Shown piece by piece: positions 32,144-38,998 of a stretch of 43,178 nucleotides of DNA. Position numbers and translations under genes: made by a program. Below the pieces are notes generated by a model. It searched no databases. It worked only from the letters and a program-made list of their open reading frames with translations, and was not told the origin of the DNA. Within the stretch, counting starts at the first letter, position 1, and each line of letters opens with the position of its first letter. Origin of the DNA: an uncultured Bacteroidales bacterium (GTDB taxonomy: Bacteria; Bacteroidota; Bacteroidia; Bacteroidales; Muribaculaceae); the NCBI GenBank assembly GCA_905210435.1, contig CAJLWO010000019.1, positions 1 through 43,178 of the forward strand. Direction: 5' to 3'.

Positions 32144-33946
32144 CTATACGAGCTTCAGGTTGAATTTGTCTATCAGTTTGACAATCTCTGGCGATACCGA
32201 AGTGATGTGCGCGAGTATCTCGCGGTCGTTCCATATCGTAGGCGCGGGGCCTGATTCGTTGAGCGAGAGCGTTATGTTGAAACTGTCGTTGCTTATGGCG
32301 TTGCGTATGTGCGCCAACAGTCCGGGCAGATGGTTGCGGAATTCCGCCGTCTGTATGTCGTTCTCGAGAGCCACGTCGTAAGTGTCGTTGCCCGTGCTGC
32401 GCGGACGGCATGCTCGCATCGTGTTGATGAGTATCCGTTCGGTGGGTCGTTCGGCGGCGTAGGCGTCCCATGCGGCGTTGACCTGCTCGTCGGTGTAGCG
32501 TTCGGCGCGGTGCATCGACGCTTCTGCGGCATGCACGGTTTGTGCTGTCGTCGTCTGCGTCTCCACGCGGCGTGTGGTGCGAAGCACCTTTCCGGTACGC
32601 GCCGGTGCCGGAGGCGCACCCACACTAACAGGCGCCGGAGCGGTCGGAGTGCTCTGAGTACTCGGAGTTCTCGGAGCACTCTGAGTTCTCGGCACCGCCG
32701 CAGCCGCCGGAGGCGGCGTCGATGGCGCAGGCGTTTCCGCAGTCTGACCGGTCCGACCTGTCTGACCTGTCTGACTTTGCGCGGCGCCATTGTCCCCGTT
32801 GGCGGCAAATGGTTTCAACTGCCCCTCTCCGCTGCCGCTATAAGTGGGGGAGGGGCTTTGTAGTTGGCACAGTCTGATGAGCAGAAGCTCGGCGAGAAAT
32901 GTCTTTGACGATGCCTGGCGGTAGTTGAGGTCGGCCTCGTTGCACAGGCTCATGGCTGCGAAATAGAAGTCGAGCGGAAGCGCTTTTGCCCTCGCTGCCA
33001 TCTCGGCCTTGACGTCGTCGTCGGTGTCGAGGAGCGACAGCGTCGATTCCGAACGCGCCACCATCAGGTCGCGTATGTAGGCCGACAGTCCGGTGATGAA
33101 GAAATGTGTATCAAATCCACGGTCGCGTATCTCCTTGTATATCAGCAGCGCGCTTTGCACGTCGCCCGATGTGAACGCGTCGACGAGACGGTTGTAGTAG
33201 GCCGAGTCGAGCACATTGAGATTTTCTATCGCCGAAGCGTAGGTGATGTTGCCGCGCGACGATGCCGCCACCTGGTCGAATATCGACAGGGCGTCACGCA
33301 TCGCTCCGTCAGCCTTCCTCGCTATGAGTCCAAGTGCCGCGCGCTCGGCTGTAATCCCTTCCTGCGTGGCCACGTAGGCAAGATGGTCGACCATATCGGC
33401 CACCGTGATGCGGTTGAAGTCGTAAATCTGGCAGCGCGAAAGTATCGTGGGTATGATTTTCTGCTTCTCGGTCGTGGCGAGAATGAACACCACGTAGCTC
33501 GGCGGCTCCTCGAGCGTCTTGAGGAACGCGTTGAACGCCGCCGCCGACAGCATGTGCACCTCGTCGATGATGAACACGCGGTAACGGCCGTCGGTAGGGG
33601 GCACCTGCACCTGGTCGACGAGCCCGCGTATGTCGTCGACGCTGTTGTTCGACGCCGCGTCAAGCTCTATGATGTTGAGCGAACGGTTTTCGTTGAACGC
33701 GCGGCACGAGTCGCATTCGTTGCACGGGTCGCCGTCGGCCGACGGGTTGGTGCAGTTGATGGTCTTGGCGAAAATACGTGCGCACGAGGTCTTTCCCACT
33801 CCGCGTCCTCCGCAGAACAGGTAGGCGTGGGCCAGTCGGTCGGTGGCGATGGCGTTCTTCAGGGTCGCCGTCAACGCCTTCTGTCCCACCACCGAAGCAA
33901 ACGTCGATGGACGGTATTTGCGCGCCGATACGATATAATTGTCCAT
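32144..33946 (-). CDS. dnaX: DNA polymerase III subunit gamma/tau
   Basis: DnaX is the AAA+ motor of the clamp loader, and its C-terminal tau part contacts the polymerase. The protein is 600 residues from ATG 33946. The longer frame to 34078 is rejected because MDNYIVSARKYRP is the family start. Walker A is GGRGVGKT at 46-53, zinc Cys lie at 75, 78 and 81, and Walker B is FIIDEVHML near 125-133. Sensor residues follow in FILATTEKQKIIPTILSRC. Residues about 375-460 form a Pro/Thr/Ala-rich linker that contains 9-bp-periodic repeats in frame and a GC-rich hairpin. The tau-like C-terminus follows. A CAAATATA (minus TATATTTG) box at 34040-34033 is a likely -7 element. Confidence 0.95.
   Translation of the reverse strand: MDNYIVSARKYRPSTFASVVGQKALTATLKNAIATDRLAHAYLFCGGRGVGKTSCARIFAKTINCTNPSADGDPCNECDSCRAFNENRSLNIIELDAASNNSVDDIRGLVDQVQVPPTDGRYRVFIIDEVHMLSAAAFNAFLKTLEEPPSYVVFILATTEKQKIIPTILSRCQIYDFNRITVADMVDHLAYVATQEGITAERAALGLIARKADGAMRDALSIFDQVAASSRGNITYASAIENLNVLDSAYYNRLVDAFTSGDVQSALLIYKEIRDRGFDTHFFITGLSAYIRDLMVARSESTLSLLDTDDDVKAEMAARAKALPLDFYFAAMSLCNEADLNYRQASSKTFLAELLLIRLCQLQSPSPTYSGSGEGQLKPFAANGDNGAAQSQTGQTGRTGQTAETPAPSTPPPAAAAVPRTQSAPRTPSTQSTPTAPAPVSVGAPPAPARTGKVLRTTRRVETQTTTAQTVHAAEASMHRAERYTDEQVNAAWDAYAAERPTERILINTMRACRPRSTGNDTYDVALENDIQTAEFRNHLPGLLAHIRNAISNDSFNITLSLNESGPAPTIWNDREILAHITSVSPEIVKLIDKFNLKLV
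32646..32865. repeat. Repeat arrays within the dnaX linker
   Basis: Three repeat-like blocks lie inside the coding sequence. Positions about 32646-32696 are six 9-bp units of the TCGGAGTTC/TCTGAGTAC type. Positions about 32742-32778 are four 9-bp units of the TCTGACCTG family found in intergenic arrays elsewhere. Positions about 32819-32862 form an imperfect hairpin (GCCCCTCTCC with GGGGAGGGGC). Nine-bp units keep the frame and encode three-residue repeats such as QTGQTGRTGQT and APRTPSTQSTP. Confidence 0.8.
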
Positions 33947-34121
33947 TGTGGTTATCCCTTTTGTAAGCTGTAGGGGTATGTTTGAAATGATTTCAGGAAA
34001 GCATAAATCCCCTTTCCCGATATTTATGCTTACAAATATAATAAATATATATTTATTATAATAGTCCCGCGCCCCCAACTTTATAAATCTTTAAAGTTTT
34101 CCCTCTGAATCTCCGCCTCCC

Positions 34122-34183
34122 ACGCTAAGTCCGACCCCTCAGACCCGTCAGACTGGTCCGACCTGTCCGACCTGTCTGACCGG
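34122..34183. repeat. Nine-bp TCCGACCTG array downstream of the tRNA operon
   Basis: Six degenerate 9-bp units (AGTCCGACC, CCTCAGACC, CGTCAGACT, GGTCCGACC, TGTCCGACC, TGTCTGACC) lie between dnaX and the tRNA-Glu terminator. No gene is visible here. Confidence 0.85.
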
Positions 34184-34202
34184 TACCCCCTGTGCCTATG
34201 CC

Positions 34203-34236
34203 AAAAGAGAGGGCGCGAAATAAATCGCACCCTCTC
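34203..34236 (-). terminator. Intrinsic terminator of the tRNA-Glu/rpsT operon
   Basis: On the minus strand a 12-nt stem (GAGAGGGTGCGA with CGCGCCCTCTC, one mismatch) surrounds a short AT loop. TTTT follows, 5 nt beyond the 3' end of the distal tRNA-Glu. Confidence 0.85.
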
Positions 34237-34240
34237 GCAG

Positions 34241-34312
34241 TAGCCCATAGGAGAATCGAACTCCTCTTTCAAGAATGAAAATCTTGCGTCCTAGCCGATA
34301 GACGAATGGGCC
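34241..34312 (-). tRNA. tRNA-Glu (TTC), distal copy
   Basis: The minus-strand sequence folds into a cloverleaf. The acceptor GGCCCAT pairs with ATGGGCT through a terminal G-U. The anticodon loop ATTTTCATT has anticodon TTC. The T arm GAGGAGTTCGATTCTCC carries the TTCGATT loop. CCA is not encoded. It differs from the proximal copy at 34629-34700 by a single base in the D arm (GGCTAGGAC here, GGTTAGGAC there). Confidence 0.95.
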
Positions 34313-34336
34313 GCTTGCTTCAAAAGAAGACTTCCC

Positions 34337-34594
34337 TTAGGCTGCCAGTCCGTTGATGTGGCGGGCAATCTTGCTCTTGAGGTTCGAAGCTTTGTTCTTC
34401 GATATAGCTTTCTTTGCAGCGAGCTTGTCGAGCATTGCGGTCAATTTTACGAATGCTGCTTCTGCTTCTGCTTTGTTGGTCATTTTACGTACACGGCGTA
34501 CAGCGTTGCGCGCTGTTTTTGCGTAATAGCGGTTGTGAAGACGACGGCTGGCCGTCTGGCGTATTCTCTTGATTGAAGATTTGTGATTTGCCAT
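34337..34594 (-). CDS. rpsT: 30S ribosomal protein S20
   Basis: S20 binds 16S rRNA early in 30S assembly. The protein is 85 residues from ATG 34594, beginning MANHKSSIKRIRQTASRRLH. It is strongly basic and all-helical, ending with SKIARHINGLAA. A longer frame to 34735 would run through the upstream tRNA gene, so the short start is right. The gene lies between two nearly identical tRNA-Glu genes in the same orientation. All three should be made from the promoter at 34765-34734 and released by tRNA processing. Confidence 0.97.
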   Translation of the reverse strand: MANHKSSIKRIRQTASRRLHNRYYAKTARNAVRRVRKMTNKAEAEAAFVKLTAMLDKLAAKKAISKNKASNLKSKIARHINGLAA

Positions 34595-34628
34595 TATTGT
34601 AATTGACTTTTTCTTGTTGTTGGTTAGT

Positions 34629-34700
34629 AGCCCATAGGAGAATCGAACTCCTCTTTCAAGAATGAAAATCTTGCGTCCTAACCGATAGACGAATGGGCCT
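34629..34700 (-). tRNA. tRNA-Glu (TTC), proximal copy
   Basis: The cloverleaf is the same as in the distal copy, with anticodon TTC and no encoded CCA. It is 72 nt long. Its 5' end lies about 27 nt after the predicted transcript start of the operon, and rpsT begins 34 nt downstream of its 3' end. Confidence 0.95.
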
Positions 34701-34733
34701 CGTTGCTTCTGGTTCCACCCACAAAGCGACTGC

Positions 34734-34765
34734 AAAATTACACACTCTTTTTCAATCTTGCAAAT
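34734..34765 (-). promoter_or_regulatory. Bacteroidetes-type promoter of the tRNA-Glu/rpsT operon
   Basis: On the minus strand TTTG (34765-34762), an exact 20-nt spacer and TAATTTTG (34741-34734) match the consensus. No other gene lies between this site and the first tRNA. Confidence 0.85.
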
Positions 34766-34816
34766 TTTTTCTCAAAAAAAAGCATTTTTTCATTTTTTAA
34801 TCCTATTTTTGTACCT

Positions 34817-35037
34817 AAATCAGCTCAATCAACCCAATCAGCCCAATCAACCCAATCAATTAGCAATGAGCAATCAGCAATCAGTAATTAGAAATCCCCC
34901 AAATCCTGATTCCTCACCCCCAGCCCCTGATTGAGAAAAATGACCGGAGCTAATTGGAAATATAGCCAAGTGATGACGCGTAAGCGGAATAATCCCCGCC
35001 CATTCCTAATATACTAATTACTCATTACTAATTATCA
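34817..35037. repeat. Nine-bp, heptamer and 28-bp repeats upstream of recO
   Basis: Positions about 34819-34858 are four to five 9-bp units (ATCAGCTCA, ATCAACCCA, ATCAGCCCA, ATCAACCCA). Positions about 34858-34892 are heptamer-like (AATTAGCAATGAGCAATCAG). Positions 34964-34992 are a direct copy of the 28-bp element (core GTGATGACGCGTAAGCGG), preceded by TAT. Positions about 35012-35037 are ATTACTC/ATTACTA units that run to within 7 nt of the recO start. Confidence 0.8.
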
Positions 35038-35043
35038 AAAGAA

Positions 35044-35763
35044 GTGCTTCTCCCGTCCGACTGCATAACGCTCTCCTCAATCAAATACAACGACACCCGC
35101 GCCATCGTCCACTGCCTCTCGCGCGAGGCCGGCCGTATCCCCGTCATCGTCAACGACGGCAACACCGCCGCCGCACGACGTCGCCGCGCACTGATGCTCC
35201 CCGGCTCATCCTTCTCCTGCGTCCTCGACATACGCGAAAACCGTTCCCTCCAGTCCGTGCGCGATGTCATGCCGGCGCGCGTCATGATGCTCGACAACCC
35301 CGTGGCCGGCTCCGTCATCCTTTTCATCTGCGACTTCCTTTCCACCATCCTGCGCGACAGCCAGCCCGACGCCACCCTCTACGATTACGTCGACGGATTC
35401 ATAGCCCACGTCACCGCCTCCGACCGCTCCATCGCCAACGCACCCATCGCCTTCCTCCTCGACCTGCAGCAGTTCATGGGCATAGCCCCCGACACCTCAT
35501 CCTATTCCGAAGGCTACTGTTTCGACTTCGCCTCGGGCTGTTTCCGCCCGTCGCCACCGCTCCACTCACAGTGGCTCGACGCGTCGCAGTCGGCCATCCT
35601 CATATCACTCTCCCGCATGAACTTCCGCAACATGCACCTCTACCGCATGTCGCGCGCCGACCGCAACAACGTCCTCGACCTCCTTATCCAATACTATTCC
35701 ACCCATTTCGGCGCAATCCGCAACCTCCGCTCTCTCCCCGTAGTCCGAGCCATCTTCGACTGA
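35044..35763 (+). CDS. recO: DNA repair protein RecO
   Basis: RecO helps load RecA on SSB-coated DNA with RecR (RecFOR pathway). The protein is 239 residues. The N-terminal OB-fold start LLPSDCITLSSIKYNDTRAIVHCLSREAGRIPVIV matches the Bacteroidales RecO pattern (KYNDT). The C-terminus LLIQYYSTHFGAIRNLRSLPVVRAIF fits the family's closing segment. The start is GTG at 35044, since an in-frame TAA lies 12 nt upstream. Heptamer repeats run right up to it. No convincing promoter or Shine-Dalgarno was seen. It ends 5 nt before the stop of the convergent gene at 35769, with no room for a terminator between them. Confidence 0.85.
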   Translation: MLLPSDCITLSSIKYNDTRAIVHCLSREAGRIPVIVNDGNTAAARRRRALMLPGSSFSCVLDIRENRSLQSVRDVMPARVMMLDNPVAGSVILFICDFLSTILRDSQPDATLYDYVDGFIAHVTASDRSIANAPIAFLLDLQQFMGIAPDTSSYSEGYCFDFASGCFRPSPPLHSQWLDASQSAILISLSRMNFRNMHLYRMSRADRNNVLDLLIQYYSTHFGAIRNLRSLPVVRAIFD

Positions 35764-35768
35764 CTCCT

Positions 35769-36212
35769 TCATCTCCATCCCCGCAGTCTCGGCAGCTCTC
35801 TGCGGGAGTCAATCGCCTCCCTCGCTATCGCGATGCCGCGCCGTGCACGCCGGGCATATGCCTCCCCGCCACCGCACTCCTCGTATATCGCCGAAAGCAC
35901 CATGCATGCCATCGATTTGGCAATCACCGCCGACGCTGCCGCCATCATCGCTCCGTCCTCGCCATACCCCTCTTTCAGCTCTATCCACATGTTGCCGTTG
36001 TCATTATCTCCCGGCATCCCGCAGTCGGCCACACGCGGCATCAGTCCCATCACAATCTCCGCAAACGCATCCGCCACCAATACCGCCAGCCCCTCGGCCT
36101 GGTCCTCCTGCAGCAACGCCCTCTCACGTTCCGGCATACTTACGTAACCCTGCAGCGCCGACAGCGCGTATATCTCCTCCATCACCTCTTTTTTCTTTAT
36201 CTCAACCCTCAT
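35769..36212 (-). CDS. Hypothetical protein of the phage-like block
   Basis: This is a protein of about 147 residues from ATG 36212 (MRVEIKKKEVMEEIYALSALQGYVSM). It is mostly helical, with an Ala-rich segment (AMMAAASAVIAKSMACMVLSAIYEECGGG) in the middle and a basic C-terminus. No known motif was recognised. It follows the 36220-36639 gene by 7 nt on the same strand, so it is the last gene of the phage-like block and converges on recO. A longer frame to 36272 would overlap the upstream gene and is not preferred. It may be a small structural or accessory virion protein; this is guilt by location only. Confidence 0.6.
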   Translation of the reverse strand: MRVEIKKKEVMEEIYALSALQGYVSMPERERALLQEDQAEGLAVLVADAFAEIVMGLMPRVADCGMPGDNDNGNMWIELKEGYGEDGAMMAAASAVIAKSMACMVLSAIYEECGGGEAYARRARRGIAIAREAIDSRRELPRLRGWR

Positions 36213-36219
36213 CGTTCTG

Positions 36220-36639
36220 TTATTTTCTAATGTTTCTGTTTTTACCCATCCGGTAGAAAAGCTGCCGTGCATATACCTTTGTCATGAAAAACGACGATGC
36301 ACGCTCGGTCACCAATACATCCACCAACGCCCGTCCGAGGCTTACGCCCGTGCTTTCCATCCTTCTCCGGCATTTGCGTCCTATCTCTATCATCATGTCG
36401 CGGCGTGAATGCCGGCGCAGCTTCCCGTCATAGCGCTCTATGACGCCGCGCTCCATCAGGTCGCCCACCGCTCGCCGCGCATACCGGTAACTTACATAAT
36501 ATCCAGGCGCGTCGCCTGCCATCACTTCGGCTATCACTTTCTCTACGGTCACTTCCTCGCCGCGTGCCAGCATTTCCTTCATCTCGCGTCTGAACGCTGC
36601 CATGAAATCCCGGTTCCTTTGTTCTGTATATTCTCCCAT
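36220..36639 (-). CDS. Hypothetical helical protein of the phage-like block
   Basis: This is a protein of about 139 residues from ATG 36639 (MGEYTEQRNRDFMAAFRREM). A TAATTTTG box on the minus strand (36665-36658) overlaps the alternative start at 36660, so the inner ATG is preferred. The protein is rich in Arg and Glu. Its central part (YARRAVGDLMERGVIERYDGKLRRHSRRD) could be a winged-helix-like DNA-binding segment, with typical spacing for a recognition helix and a wing. That is a weak structural guess. It could be a regulator of the block or a small terminase-like subunit; no ATPase motif is present. Confidence 0.6.
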   Translation of the reverse strand: MGEYTEQRNRDFMAAFRREMKEMLARGEEVTVEKVIAEVMAGDAPGYYVSYRYARRAVGDLMERGVIERYDGKLRRHSRRDMMIEIGRKCRRRMESTGVSLGRALVDVLVTERASSFFMTKVYARQLFYRMGKNRNIRK

Positions 36640-36719
36640 GGTAATCCTGTTTTGATGCAAAATTACCGTAACCGTGGGCTTCTTTACTGCTTATGGTTGT
36701 TAAAATGGTAAAATAACCA

Positions 36720-38162
36720 TTAAATACCACACAATTTCTCATCTCTCGTTTCCCTGAAGTGCACGAATGTCAGCAACAGGTCGTTGATGGCTACCGTAGC
36801 GTTGCGCACTTCGCTCTCATAGCGTTCGTAGCCCACATTGCCTCCGCCGCTGCTTCGGCCGAGCAACGCGTTGCTCACCCCCGACACATCCTCGAGCATC
36901 TTCAGTTCGAGGCTGAGCAGCTCGCGGGCACCGAAATCGCTCGCGTTGGTGATAAGCTGCTTCGGTTCGGGCGCGCCGTCGACAGCCTCGTATGGTATCA
37001 CCCCGTCGGGCGACGCCCACAGCGACGACAGCTTCTCCCAGTCCATTCCCGACGACCGCTGGCTCTTCGGGAAAAGCAGCACACCCTTGGCCGACGTGCT
37101 CATCACCCTGTCCATCAGCGTTATCAGCCGGTTCACATATATCTGCTGGTCGATGACATCCTCCACCAGCGAGTGCACCTCTCCGTCGGTCAGCGGATAC
37201 AGTTTCACCACAAACGGGTGGCTGCCGTGGGCGTAAGGCGAACGGTATTCGCTCACCACGCTGCCGTCGGGCGTCATCCACCGGCACCTCCAGCAGATGC
37301 TGTGGGTCAGCACGCTCTCGATTGGTTTCGCCCCGGCCTTTGCCCGCGATTTGTTCTCCTCGTCGATCCATCCCGCGCTCCCGGTGCTTGTCACGCCGCA
37401 CGTGCCGCATGCCGTGTCGTGCCACTTCACTGTCTCGCAGCTCTCGAGGGTCCACACCTCGATCAGCCGGCAACGCCCACGTTCGCTGCACCGGTCGAAA
37501 CTGCCCGCATCGGCATTCGTGCGGCCGAGTATGCCGTCTCCGGCCGTCCCGGTCGTGCGGGCAAACAGTTCGCGCAGCGCATTCGCCTTGCTCCGGCTTC
37601 CGTCGGCAAAACGCATCACCGCCTCCCCTGGACTCATGTCATGCAGCATCCCTATCATTTCGATGTCATCGCCGCGGGGGTCGGTGAAACTGTTCACGAA
37701 AAACTTCGCCGGACTTACATTGTCAACGCGTATTCCGCTCCGTCCCGGACGCACATCGTCGGCCACACGCTGTACCGCCATCCCCGATATAAGAAACTCC
37801 TCCAGTGCGCGGCAGTCCATCTCGTCAAGACTGTTTGCCCGGTACAACGCTCTCAGTCCCGCATCCATGCCACCGCCATTCCCGTTCTCCTTCTCGTCAA
37901 TCCACATCCTGAAACGCCCCACAACGCATTTCACCATGCGGCGTATCAGATTGTTCGTCATCGGGTCCTTCCCATGCTTGAGAGCCTGCTGGCGCGCCGT
38001 CATCCTGGTCCCGTCAGGCTCCGTCACCACATCATTCCACTGGTCGCCGTAAGTAAAACGCTTATATCGCTCGCGTCTCACCCTGAAATCCGCCGCCCGT
38101 TCCCAAGCCCGTCTCGCCGCCCCCGCAATCTGTATACTCCGATCATCCTTAACTATCCTCAT
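36720..38162 (-). CDS. Phage portal protein-like
   Basis: This is a 480-residue protein with the layout of a podovirus-type portal, the ring through which DNA enters a capsid. It starts with a basic helical region (RRERYKRFTYGDQWNDVV ... MTNNLIRRMVKCVVGRFRM), as in P22-like portals. A region of beta strands follows (GIRVDNVSPAKFFVNSFTDPRGDDIEMIGML). A long helical segment then reads LVEDVIDQQIYVNRLITLMDRVM. The C-terminal part reads LLSLELKMLEDVSGVSNALLGRSSG. The last helix ends with REKL-like residues and stops early, so it lacks the long C-terminal barrel of P22. A Cys-rich insert (CGTCGVTSTG, WRCRW) is unusual. The identification is by pattern, not by database search. It lies in the phage-like block between the connector-like and small hypothetical genes. 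Confidence 0.8.
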   Translation of the reverse strand: MRIVKDDRSIQIAGAARRAWERAADFRVRRERYKRFTYGDQWNDVVTEPDGTRMTARQQALKHGKDPMTNNLIRRMVKCVVGRFRMWIDEKENGNGGGMDAGLRALYRANSLDEMDCRALEEFLISGMAVQRVADDVRPGRSGIRVDNVSPAKFFVNSFTDPRGDDIEMIGMLHDMSPGEAVMRFADGSRSKANALRELFARTTGTAGDGILGRTNADAGSFDRCSERGRCRLIEVWTLESCETVKWHDTACGTCGVTSTGSAGWIDEENKSRAKAGAKPIESVLTHSICWRCRWMTPDGSVVSEYRSPYAHGSHPFVVKLYPLTDGEVHSLVEDVIDQQIYVNRLITLMDRVMSTSAKGVLLFPKSQRSSGMDWEKLSSLWASPDGVIPYEAVDGAPEPKQLITNASDFGARELLSLELKMLEDVSGVSNALLGRSSGGGNVGYERYESEVRNATVAINDLLLTFVHFRETRDEKLCGI

Positions 38163-38280
38163 CTCAATCCCTTATTATATATTAAATTAAGTCGTCCCTT
38201 ATTATCCCTTATTATATCTTATATCCTAAATTGAAATAATTAAAATTCTAAATACCAAGAAAAGTGCCCTCCAATGCATT

Positions 38281-38350
38281 TATAGCCAAGTGATGACGCG
38301 TAAGCGGAATAACCAATCCCTCATTACTAATTACTCATTACTAATTACTA
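38281..38350. repeat. 28-bp element and heptamer array between portal and connector-like genes
   Basis: Positions 38284-38312 repeat the 28-bp sequence, preceded by TAT as at 34961, so the two copies share 32 bp. Heptamers ATTACTA/ATTACTC follow to about 38350. The TAG stop of the connector-like gene lies inside this array (minus reading of CTA at 38348-38350). Confidence 0.85.
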
Positions 38351-38878
38351 ATTCCCAATTCCCATAAGGGCTTCCCGCTCAAACACATAGCTCCCGTCGT
38401 CCGGCGCCGCCACGCATATCAGTTCCGTAATCTTCCCCTCCCCGCACTTGCTGTACAGCGTAAGCCTCCGTCCCCTCTTCACGGCCACCGGGCAGCAGCA
38501 TTTCCCCGACACATACCGGCTCGTCTGCAATCGTGCGAGAGCGCCGTCACATTCCTCCACGACCCGCGCCGGCCGCCTCCATCCGCTCATCCTCACCGAC
38601 ACAACCCTCACGCACTCCGCCGGCAACTCCACCTCCACGCTTCCGTCATCTATATCCCTCGCGCTCACATCCCCCGCGAAATCGCGTACCGGCAGAAACT
38701 CCGTCTCCCCCTTGGCAAGCAGTGCCGCATACCAGTCATCGATTTCCGCCTGAAGCATCTCGTCCACACTCTCATTCTCCACCCTCACTACCTGCAACGT
38801 CGAAGTCGACACCGGAAGCATCCCTTTCCGTCGCTTCCATTCCCTCAGCATCTCCTCCCTACTCAATCTAATCATCAT
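38348..38878 (-). CDS. Putative head-tail connector-like protein of the phage-like block
   Basis: This is a protein of about 176 residues from ATG 38878 (MMIRLSREEMLREWKRRKG); the longer start at 38911 is possible. The N-terminus is helical and basic. The rest contains a beta-rich region (SVEVELPAECVRVVSVRMSGW, VKRGRRLTLYSK). Its size and place between capsid and portal genes suit a head-completion or adaptor protein, but I recognise no family. The stop codon comes from a heptamer repeat, so the extreme C-terminus (LMGIGN) may have been altered by repeat growth. Confidence 0.55.
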   Translation of the reverse strand: MMIRLSREEMLREWKRRKGMLPVSTSTLQVVRVENESVDEMLQAEIDDWYAALLAKGETEFLPVRDFAGDVSARDIDDGSVEVELPAECVRVVSVRMSGWRRPARVVEECDGALARLQTSRYVSGKCCCPVAVKRGRRLTLYSKCGEGKITELICVAAPDDGSYVFEREALMGIGN

Positions 38879-38914
38879 AATCAATAAAAAAACTACCACC
38901 CGCCCACCCAAAAA

Positions 38915-38998
38915 AATTACTCATTACTAATTACTAATTACTAATTGCTCATTACTAATTGCTCATTACTAATTGCTCATTGCTCATTGCTCATTGCC
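38915..38998. repeat. Heptamer array, eleven or more units, at the capsid gene 3' end
   Basis: Clean 7-bp units (ATTACTA, ATTACTA, ATTACTA, ATTGCTC, ATTACTA, ATTGCTC and so on) run from about 38918 to 38995. The capsid gene's last codons and its stop (GGC AAT GAG CAA TGA on the minus strand) are made of this array. Confidence 0.9.

Noticed and set aside
36759..38234. 491-residue plus-strand frame opposite the portal-like gene
   Set aside because: It is His/Ala/Arg-rich with no domain pattern, while the minus-strand frame has clear portal-like organisation and starts and stops that fit the operon.
38915..38998. ATTACTA/ATTGCTC units as a CRISPR array
   Set aside because: Units are 7 bp and contiguous with no unique spacers, and there are no cas genes.
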